7,383 nt of DNA from Candidatus Sulfopaludibacter sp. SbA3 (GTDB taxonomy: Bacteria; Acidobacteriota; Terriglobia; Bryobacterales; Bryobacteraceae), in contig CAMDKT010000297.1 in the NCBI GenBank assembly GCA_945900935.1, forward strand, positions 1 through 7,383, given 5' to 3'. Below are positions 1-4,729 of this stretch, piece after piece (position 1 is the first letter of the stretch; each line of letters opens with the position of its first letter). Under the pieces are notes generated by a model, which ran no database searches, was not told where the DNA came from, and was given only the letters and a program-made list of their open reading frames with translations. Made by a program: the position numbers and the translations under genes.

Positions 1-1667
1 TGGATGATGGCAGCCTAGTACTGGTTTGGACCGCCAACGCCGCAAACCTCCTGTTTACAGACGAAAGCGCCGATGCGCTCGGTCTGGATTCGATTCAGTT
101 CTCCCGGTGGAGTCCCACCGCGCGGCAATGGAGCCAGCCTCAAACGATCATTTCCGGTCTAGCCTACCGTACGTCAATGAGCCTCGCAGCTTCTGGCAAA
201 TCCGCGCTCCTCGCTTTCACCCGCGGTCGCACTTCCTTCGATCCGGCAACATCACCGCGCGATATCGCGGCCCTGAGGTGGGAAGGCGGGGAGTGGGCGA
301 GTGTCCTCCCAGTAGGTGGCAACGATGGTGGCACCAACGATAACGTACGAGTTGTGGCGGCCTCCCCCAAGCCATCCTTGGTCTGGCTTCAAGATGGCAA
401 TTTGGTCAGCAGCCGCGATGTCGACTCGCCGCCCCAAATTGTCAGGCCGGCTTCGGATACACTGGCTTTCTCCGACTATGGAGCAACAGCCGATCCCAAA
501 CAGAATCTTGTCGTGTACTGGCCCGGCCAGTCCGCTACTGGTCCGAGTCTCTTCGGACGTGTTTTCGATCCGCTGTCATCCACCTGGAGTCAGGATTTGG
601 TCCTCGATTCATTGCCTGGCCAGCGAAGCAATCCCGCCGCCGTTTGGGACGCAAATGGACGCCTAACCGTGGTTTCCAATTTTGTCGACCCCAGTTCGCC
701 CAAACGTGTCGATTTGCACATCGTTAACCGTGACCTCACTCGGGACCTCGCATTGACTCCAGGTTCGCTTACTGTACGCGGTGATTCACTCCTGCCTGGA
801 CAGCCTTTGGAAATTGCGGTCGACCTCACGAACGCTGGCGAATTGGCGATAGATCGTCCAACTATCGCTTTCTACCTGGGGGACCCTGACTCTGGCGGAG
901 CAGAGATCTCGCGTCAGTCCTACAACGGTTGGTTTTCAGCAGGGCAGACTGCGCCATTTAAGGCAGCGTTTACGCTGCCGGATACCGTCGCCGACGCCCG
1001 ACTCTTCGCAAAAGCGGATCCCGACCAGACTGTCGGCGATGTCGACGTCTCCAACAACGTTCTATCAGTGGGCTTGAGCGGATCCGATCTCACTGTTTCG
1101 ACCGGTTCATCTGTTGTAGCCTCCGACGGATCGGCTCGGGTGGTAGCCGTCGTCATGAATCGGGGCATGCCCGCGACGCCAGTCACTTCCATTACGCTCC
1201 GCCGTTCCTCGGACGGCGTTGCCCTAGCTACAGCACCCGTACCAATACTCCCGCCCGGAGCTCATGCCGAGATTGCTCTAGATGTCCCGGCTTCATCGGT
1301 CCCTTCCGGGGGAGGATTGTTCGTGCTGCTAGTTGATGAAGAGCACCTGACGTCGGACACAAATTTCGCCAACAATTCGGCAAGCGTCGAACTCTTTCCT
1401 GGCTCAGTGCGCTCCCAAGTCCAGAAACCAGTTTTCAGCCTTGAAGCTGGGTCGTACCCGGCGGGCGAACTAATCCGCGTCACTTGCGCCACTGAGGGAG
1501 CCACGTTACGCTACACGCAGAATGGTGAGACTCCGGATGAACAGGACCCTGAATTGCCTTCAGGAGCAGTTATTCGCCTCTCTCAAAGTATGGAGTTGAA
1601 AGTGCGAGCGTGGAAGAGTGGAATGCTGCCGAGCGAAATCAATAGAGTCTTCTACGGAATTCAGTAG
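1..1667 (+). CDS. Large secreted-type protein with blade-like repeats, two CARDB-type domains and a CHB_HEX_C-type C-terminus (5' partial)
   Basis: The frame is open from base 3 to the TAG at 1665-1667 (554 codons), so the gene begins left of the window; the first in-frame ATG, at 177, lies inside continuous protein and is not the start. Residues 1-245 of the visible part show repeated beta-strand units with a tryptophan near the end of each (SRWSPTARQWSQ, ALRWEGGEWAS, RVFDPLSSTWSQ), which suggests a beta-propeller. Residues about 254-357 and 360-466 are two CARDB-like adhesion modules, each ending in a D-x-N-x-x-NN-type pattern (DVDVSNNVLSV, DTNFANNSASV). Residues about 473-554 resemble the CHB_HEX_C module (ATLRYTQNGETP, then LKVRAWKSGMLPS). 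No catalytic domain is visible. A cell-surface or exported binding role is inferred from these modules. The signal peptide, if any, is outside the window. The domain calls are by eye. Confidence 0.85.
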   Translation, partial: DDGSLVLVWTANAANLLFTDESADALGLDSIQFSRWSPTARQWSQPQTIISGLAYRTSMSLAASGKSALLAFTRGRTSFDPATSPRDIAALRWEGGEWASVLPVGGNDGGTNDNVRVVAASPKPSLVWLQDGNLVSSRDVDSPPQIVRPASDTLAFSDYGATADPKQNLVVYWPGQSATGPSLFGRVFDPLSSTWSQDLVLDSLPGQRSNPAAVWDANGRLTVVSNFVDPSSPKRVDLHIVNRDLTRDLALTPGSLTVRGDSLLPGQPLEIAVDLTNAGELAIDRPTIAFYLGDPDSGGAEISRQSYNGWFSAGQTAPFKAAFTLPDTVADARLFAKADPDQTVGDVDVSNNVLSVGLSGSDLTVSTGSSVVASDGSARVVAVVMNRGMPATPVTSITLRRSSDGVALATAPVPILPPGAHAEIALDVPASSVPSGGGLFVLLVDEEHLTSDTNFANNSASVELFPGSVRSQVQKPVFSLEAGSYPAGELIRVTCATEGATLRYTQNGETPDEQDPELPSGAVIRLSQSMELKVRAWKSGMLPSEINRVFYGIQ

Positions 1668-1687
1668 CGGCAAGGAGCGCGCAGCGA

Positions 1688-1709
1688 GCGGTGCCCTCCT
1701 CGGCACCGC
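1688..1709 (+). terminator. Possible terminator hairpin after the CARDB gene
   Basis: An 8-bp perfect stem (GCGGTGCC / GGCACCGC) with a 6-base loop lies 20 bases after the stop codon of the upstream gene. There is no T-run behind it, so it is not a classic intrinsic terminator. It may stabilise the 3' end or assist factor-dependent termination. Confidence 0.35.
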
Positions 1710-1752
1710 CGTCGGCCCGGCGTTGTATCGCTGCCCCGAGATCGATCCACCC

Positions 1753-1787
1753 TTGACTCCTCTCTACACCGTATTTACCATGTAAAG
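1753..1787 (+). promoter_or_regulatory. Candidate promoter and operator of the BrnT/BrnA module
   Basis: TTGACT at 1753-1758 (5 of 6 to the -35 consensus) and TACCAT at 1776-1781 (4 of 6 to the -10, with T1, A2 and T6 kept) are separated by 17 bases. The palindrome TTTACCATGTAAA (1774-1786, 5-bp arms, 3-base centre) overlaps the -10 box. TA operons of this type are commonly repressed by their own ribbon-helix-helix antitoxin at such palindromes, so autoregulation is a reasonable inference. If correct, transcription starts near 1788-1790 and the ATG at 1780 is promoter DNA, not a start codon. Confidence 0.45.
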
Positions 1788-2055
1788 CACGGAGTTCGAT
1801 TGGGACGCCGCCAATTTAGCCCACATCGCCAGACATGGGATCGCCCCAAAAGAAGCCGAAGAGGCGGTTCTGATCGAGCCGTTGGAATCCGATGTGCAAT
1901 CACACGCCAGCGAACAACGGGTGCTCTGTTTTGGGTGCGCCAAATCGGGGTGCCTGCTTACAATCCTTTATACCGAACGGCGCGGCAAGATCCGGGTAGT
2001 CACGGCGTACGAAATGACCAAGTTACAACAGCGAATCTACTTCGAGGGGAAATGA
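1786..2055 (+). pseudogene. brnT: BrnT-family toxin, intact frame without a canonical start codon
   Basis: The frame from 1786 to the TGA at 2053-2055 encodes about 89 residues that fit the BrnT RelE-like ribonuclease family: FDWDAANLAHIARHGI at the N-terminus, the EAEEAV helix, then LLTILYTERRGKIRVVTAYE near the C-terminus. BrnT toxins cleave RNA and arrest translation, and are neutralised by the adjacent BrnA. The length is normal for the family. Oddly, the only ATG ahead of it (1780) is followed at once by TAA, and no in-frame ATG, GTG or TTG occurs before TTG at 1888, which would remove the conserved N-terminus. Possible explanations are a nonsense mutation at codon 2, a rare start such as ACG at 1789, or a sequencing error. 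The stop overlaps the antitoxin's first ATG, the normal toxin-first arrangement. Family assignment is fairly sure; activity is doubtful. Confidence 0.7.
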
Positions 2056-2057
2056 CC

Positions 2058-2336
2058 ATGCCGACAAAACAAATCACAGTTCCAAAATTCCACACCGAAG
2101 CCGCCGAGGCCAAATGGTGGGACAGCCATCCGGATGCCGCCGCGGAGATCATGAAACGCGCGCTAAACTCCCGCAACGCTCGCCGGGCGGTGCCATTGAA
2201 GACCGTTACCATGCGACTCCCGGTGCTCGATATCCAGACGGCTCAGGATCTCGCGCATCGGAAGGGGCTTCCGTATCAGACCTACATTAAGATGCTCCTC
2301 CACGACGCCCTCGAAAAAGAGCGCCGTTCCGCATGA
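2058..2336 (+). CDS. brnA: BrnA-like/CopG-type antitoxin
   Basis: This 92-residue protein carries the antitoxin signature PKFHTEAAEAKWWDSHPD at residues 8-25, followed by a ribbon-helix-helix-like C-terminal half (VTMRLPVLDIQTAQDLAHRKG, then PYQTYIKMLLHDAL) expected to form a DNA-binding dimer. The family binds and neutralises the BrnT toxin and represses its own operon. ATG at 2058 is chosen because GAGGGG at 2044-2049 lies 8 bases before it. ATG at 2052, which overlaps the toxin stop as ATGA, is only 2 bases from that site but would add just two residues. The frame stays open upstream through the toxin gene to TTG at 1800; that extension reads an out-of-frame toxin gene and is not used. The antitoxin is intact even though its toxin may not be expressed. 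Confidence 0.85.
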   Translation: MPTKQITVPKFHTEAAEAKWWDSHPDAAAEIMKRALNSRNARRAVPLKTVTMRLPVLDIQTAQDLAHRKGLPYQTYIKMLLHDALEKERRSA

Positions 2337-2371
2337 CCGTCTCCCCGGTAGCCCGGGACCGAGCGGAGAAA

Positions 2372-2428
2372 GCACGATCATAGGGTTGCCGCCGTGAACC
2401 GCTTGAGCCCCAACGGCGATCATCGTGC
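2372..2428. repeat. Imperfect short inverted repeat
   Basis: GCACGATCAT at 2372-2381 pairs with ATCATCGTGC at 2419-2428 with one mismatch; the loop is 37 bases. It lies 35 bases after the antitoxin stop. There is no T-run. It could be a 3' structure of the TA transcript or chance. Confidence 0.35.
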
Positions 2429-2527
2429 GTCACCGGAAGAGTCCTCACTGCCGCAATTGCGAATCCCTCTCCGGTCCCACGGATTCCAAATCACGGCCTG
2501 CATGCCAACAAAATTCCGCAGACTCCG

Positions 2528-2620
2528 CGTCACCGTATAAGTTTTCATCACCGGGGCGACGGGCTCTCCGTATTACGGCTTTTACACGTTTTCCCGCTGA
2601 TGAAAACTTATACGTTGACA
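2528..2620. repeat. 93-bp near-palindromic element with 27-bp arms (MITE-like)
   Basis: The arms at 2529-2555 and 2593-2619 pair over 27 positions with two mismatches, including the perfect 17-bp core CGTATAAGTTTTCATCA at 2534-2550 and its complement at 2598-2614. The spacer is 37 bases and contains the palindrome CCGTATTACGG (2568-2578) plus a third copy of a GTTTTC motif. Read from the right, the end is TGTCA; the left end reads CGTCA, so the outer ends resemble transposon termini of the TG...CA type. No target-site duplication is visible. A non-autonomous transposon remnant is the favoured reading; two abutting insertion-sequence ends or a protein-binding site are alternatives. Confidence 0.65.
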
Positions 2621-2621
2621 C

Positions 2622-2650
2622 TGGATCTAAATTTATATTTACCCTATTAT
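2622..2650 (+). promoter_or_regulatory. Weak candidate promoter for the 2792 gene
   Basis: TATTAT at 2645-2650 (5 of 6 to the -10 consensus) lies in an AT-rich segment, with TGGATC (3 of 6 to -35) 17 bases before it. The perfect TTGACA at 2615-2620, on the outer edge of the palindromic element, is 24 bases from this -10 box and 17 bases from the poor TTTACC. A transcript from here would start near 2657 and cross the terminator at 2731-2761. Confidence 0.25.
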
Positions 2651-2730
2651 CAATAACTTCCAAAAACGAATCCCCAAAGTGCTCACTCCCCTCTGCTAGC
2701 TTAAAGTCAGCCCGGAAAACTCCGCGCCCA

Positions 2731-2761
2731 AAGAGGCTCTCCCGCCAAGGAGGGCCTTTTT
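2731..2761 (+). terminator. Intrinsic terminator or attenuator before the 2792 gene
   Basis: GGCTCTCC (2735-2742) pairs with GGAGGGCC (2749-2756), eight pairs with one G-U, around the loop CGCCAA and followed by five Ts (2757-2761). The A-rich bases before the stem can pair with the T-run. It points in the same direction as the gene that begins 30 bases later. It may end a short upstream transcript or attenuate the gene. CCCTC at 2689-2693 could pair with the terminator's right arm, a weak antiterminator possibility. Confidence 0.65.
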
Positions 2762-2791
2762 CAATTCCAACGCCCGAAAAAGGAGCACCAA

Positions 2792-3532
2792 ATGACAAAG
2801 GAAGAAAAAGCCAAAATCGCCCGCGAAAACGGTGCCAAGTCAAAAGGACCTGTCACTCCGGCCGGTAAGGAAAGATCCGCCCGCAACGCCCTCAAAGACG
2901 GAGCCCGCGCCGAAAAATTCGCCTGCTTCATTCCGCCACACGAAGCCGTCCTCTGCAATGAGGATCGCGATCTATACGAAACTCTCGTCGAAGATCTAAT
3001 CGCCATCTACAAGCCCCTGAACCAGGCCGTCTACGCCATCATCGGCGACATGGCCGCCGCCCGCTGGCAGATTATGCGCCTCCACCGCTGCATCACCACG
3101 CACTGGAACCTCGCCCTCATGTCCGCCCACCACAAGCCCAACGGCAATCTCGTGCCCGAACTCCATGAACTCAAAGCCATGGCCGACGCCTCCGCCGAAA
3201 TGCTCGCCGGCAACGCCCTCGTTCCCAAAATGAACCGCGAAATCGACCGCCTCCAGCAAACCCTCGCCCGCGCCGAGCGCCGCATCAAGTTCATCCACGC
3301 CAATTTTCCGGACTTCGCCCCCGCCCGCCACAAACGAACCGAAGCAAAAAAAGAAGAGAACGTTGCAAACGAAGGACTTATCGAAACAGAACCCGAAAAA
3401 GACGAAAATGATCTACCCCCCATTTTCACCTCCGAAAACGTCCCGGAAGTCATCGAAGCCTACAAAAGGGAGTTCCCCGGCCGCCGCATCGTCATCGTCC
3501 CCCACGCGCCTAACACGGTGCCGTGTTACTGA
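2792..3532 (+). CDS. Uncharacterised protein with N-terminal GPxTPxGKxRSxxNALKxG motif
   Basis: The start is well supported: AGGAG at 2781-2785 sits six bases before ATG. The 246-residue product is soluble, with no signal peptide or membrane segment. Residues 16-37 carry a lysine/glycine-rich motif (GPVTPAGKERSARNALKDG) that I recall from many uncharacterised proteins of soil bacteria, often in several copies per genome; no function is known to me. Residues about 60-175 are mostly helical, with a likely coiled coil at 145-172 (NREIDRLQQTLARAERRI). Residues about 175-206 are a charged, probably disordered linker rich in Lys and Glu. A short C-terminal segment (EVIEAYKREFPGRRIVIVPH) ends the protein. 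Codon use is strongly C-ending, as in the housekeeping genes to the right. Nucleic-acid binding is conceivable from the basic N-terminus but is inference. Confidence 0.8.
   Translation: MTKEEKAKIARENGAKSKGPVTPAGKERSARNALKDGARAEKFACFIPPHEAVLCNEDRDLYETLVEDLIAIYKPLNQAVYAIIGDMAAARWQIMRLHRCITTHWNLALMSAHHKPNGNLVPELHELKAMADASAEMLAGNALVPKMNREIDRLQQTLARAERRIKFIHANFPDFAPARHKRTEAKKEENVANEGLIETEPEKDENDLPPIFTSENVPEVIEAYKREFPGRRIVIVPHAPNTVPCY
3511..3528. repeat. 18-base hairpin palindrome at the end of the 2792 gene
   Basis: TAACACGG (3511-3518) and CCGTGTTA (3521-3528) are perfect complements separated by TG; the stop codon TGA follows at 3530. The hairpin therefore encodes the last residues (NTVPCY). 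Only a short A-run (GAAAAA) follows, so it would not be an intrinsic terminator on the plus strand. On the minus strand a T-run would precede it, not follow it. Confidence 0.5.
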
Positions 3533-3661
3533 AAAATCCGATGCCGGAATTGTCCGAACCCCGCGCCAATCAGCCCACCCGGCCAAGCGCATCACAAAAT
3601 CTAACCTCTCCGCGACGCCGGTCTTGGGCTCCTCCCATCGTCAGCCATCCGCACTAGCTCT

Positions 3662-3682
3662 TTGACAATTGAATATCAATAA
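3662..3682 (+). promoter_or_regulatory. TTGACA box with AT-rich tail ahead of the HNH gene
   Basis: TTGACA at 3662-3667 is a perfect -35 hexamer inside the motif CTCTTTGACAATTGAATA, but no good -10 box lies 16-18 bases downstream; position 3685 reads CAAGCG. The motif is a candidate regulatory site, not a proven promoter. Confidence 0.25.
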
Positions 3683-3697
3683 GCCAAGCGGCAACCT

Positions 3698-3734
3698 TCG
3701 CCTGCCCGATCTGTCTTCAAATTCGGGCAGGCGA
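3698..3734. repeat. Perfect 12-bp inverted repeat upstream of the HNH gene
   Basis: TCGCCTGCCCGA (3698-3709) and TCGGGCAGGCGA (3723-3734) are exact complements around a 13-base loop. There is no T-run after either arm. It sits 62 bases before the HNH start, so it may be a leader-RNA hairpin, a protein-binding site or the trace of a small mobile palindrome. It does not share sequence with the palindromes at 2528-2620 or 3511-3528. Confidence 0.55.
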
Positions 3735-3796
3735 TACGATGGGGCCAACTCAGCCAAGTACCGTGATACCGAAAGAATTCCGCGCTACCCTAAACC

Positions 3797-4348
3797 ATGG
3801 AAATCACCACCGTCGGTGAACTGCTGCATTGGTCGTACGCCAACCTCGCGATGGCGCACTCAGCGATCACTTCAAAGGCTGACAAATACGGGCCACGGCA
3901 CTACATGGTGCGCTCAAAACTCTACAAAGGCCTGAACAACCAGACCATGAATGTCGGCCCACTCGCCGATGACGAGCGATTGAAAATGATTCTGCCCCAA
4001 GCCTGCTGTTACTGCGGAAGCCGCGAATACTTATCGGTGGACCATCTCATTCCAACCAAGCGCGGTGGAGCGAATACCGGGGATAATTTGGTCTGGGCGT
4101 GCCGGGGCTGCAACAGTTCAAAGTGCGCCAACGACGCGCTGGAATGGCTGGCGGCGAGAAACCAATTCCCGCCGCTTCTGCTTCTCCGCCGTTACCTCAA
4201 GCTCGCCATCGATGTGAGCCGCGAAAGGGATCTCACCACGGCACTGCTGGCAAGCGAGCCAAACGTTCCATTCTCGCTGACAGCGATTCCGAAGTCTTAT
4301 CCATCGCCCGGCCAACTTATGCTGTGGGTTTCGCCGCTCAATCCCTGA
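3797..4348 (+). CDS. Stand-alone HNH endonuclease
   Basis: The 183-residue product has a clear HNH core: a CxxC zinc knuckle at C70/C73, then SVDHLIPTKRGG with the catalytic histidine H83 next to D82, N97 in GDNLVWAC, and the second knuckle C102/C105 followed by N106 and K109. HNH proteins cut DNA with a metal ion bound at this fold. The first 65 residues and last 70 match no domain I recognise, so its target is unknown. The start is fixed by an in-frame TAA immediately upstream (3791-3793). No Shine-Dalgarno site is evident. No methyltransferase, phage gene or restriction partner is adjacent, so a restriction or homing role cannot be assigned. Codon use is more mixed than in the genes to the right. 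It converges on trxA, with six bases between the stops. Confidence 0.88.
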   Translation: MEITTVGELLHWSYANLAMAHSAITSKADKYGPRHYMVRSKLYKGLNNQTMNVGPLADDERLKMILPQACCYCGSREYLSVDHLIPTKRGGANTGDNLVWACRGCNSSKCANDALEWLAARNQFPPLLLLRRYLKLAIDVSRERDLTTALLASEPNVPFSLTAIPKSYPSPGQLMLWVSPLNP

Positions 4349-4354
4349 ATCGAA

Positions 4355-4684
4355 TTATAAATTCGAATCAATCAACTGCTGCAACTCCGTCTTCGATGTC
4401 GCCCCAACCTTCTGCGCCACCACCTGCCCGCCCTTAAACAGCAACAGCGTCGGAATCCCGCGCACGCCATAGCGCATCGCCGCCGCGCCATTCTCGTCCA
4501 CGTTCAGCTTCCCGATCGTCACACGCCCGGAATAATCATCGGCCAGCGCATCGATCGTCGGGGACATCATGCGGCACGGGCCGCACCATTCCGCCCAAAA
4601 GTCCACAAGCACCGGCTTGTCGGATTGCAGCACCTCGGCATCCCAGGCGCCGTCGGTAAAAGTAACAGTGTTAATTCCAGCCAT
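4355..4684 (-). CDS. trxA: Thioredoxin
   Basis: This 109-residue protein is a standard thioredoxin, a cytoplasmic disulfide reductase that passes electrons from thioredoxin reductase to proteins such as ribonucleotide reductase and peroxiredoxins. The active site is WCGPC with C34 and C37, preceded by the buried D28 (VDFWAEWCGPC), and the cis-proline is P78 in RGIPT. The length equals that of typical TrxA and there is no signal peptide. The start at 4684 is supported by GGAG (4697-4694) nine bases upstream. It lies 45 bases downstream of glgA on the same strand and is probably co-transcribed. I see no clear terminator after it; the AT-rich palindrome around 4351-4365 at the junction with the HNH gene is weak. 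Confidence 0.97.
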   Translation of the reverse strand: MAGINTVTFTDGAWDAEVLQSDKPVLVDFWAEWCGPCRMMSPTIDALADDYSGRVTIGKLNVDENGAAAMRYGVRGIPTLLLFKGGQVVAQKVGATSKTELQQLIDSNL

Positions 4685-4729
4685 TTATAATCGCTCCAAA
4701 ATTTTTGATGTTCCATTCGGGAAAAGGAT

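Larger units (their letters stand above)
2337..2791. other. Gene-free stretch with palindromic elements
   Basis: I see no credible coding frame here; the two open frames (about 2425-2868 plus and 2445-2843 minus) lack family resemblance and cross the inverted repeat. The stretch contains an imperfect inverted repeat at 2372-2428, a 10-base palindrome CGCAATTGCG at 2452-2461, the 93-bp inverted-repeat element at 2528-2620, an AT-rich segment at about 2627-2660, and an intrinsic terminator at 2731-2761. Confidence 0.7.
3533..3796. other. Non-coding stretch between the 2792 gene and the HNH gene
   Basis: No convincing coding frame is present; the open frames crossing it show no family features and overlap the flanking genes. 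It holds the CTCTTTGACAATTGAATA motif and the perfect 12-bp inverted repeat described separately. No tRNA-like or terminator-like structure with a T-run was seen. Confidence 0.55.

Noticed and set aside
177..179. ATG 177 as the start of the CARDB protein
   Set aside because: The frame is open and repeat-like all the way to the window edge, so this is an internal methionine.
1800..2051. Extended antitoxin frame from TTG 1800, with GGAG five bases before it
   Set aside because: This part reads the toxin gene out of frame and is arginine-rich noise; the antitoxin family begins at about 2058.
2427..2535. 9-base direct repeat GCGTCACCG at 2427-2435 and 2527-2535
   Set aside because: Exactly 100 bases apart, but too short to distinguish from chance and no pattern extends it.
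2615..2643. TTGACA at 2615-2620 as a promoter with a 17-base spacer
   Set aside because: The hexamer at the -10 position is TTTACC, a poor match; the TATTAT further on is 24 bases away.
2648..3682. Shared 9-mer TATCAATAA at 2648-2656 and 3674-3682, both after a TTGACA
   Set aside because: The spacing from TTGACA differs (about 28 against 7 bases) and nothing else matches, so a shared regulatory element is not supported.
4351..4365. AT-rich palindrome CGAATTATAAATTCG between HNH and trxA stops as a bidirectional terminator
   Set aside because: The stem is only 6 bp and AT-rich, with no T-run; too weak to call.
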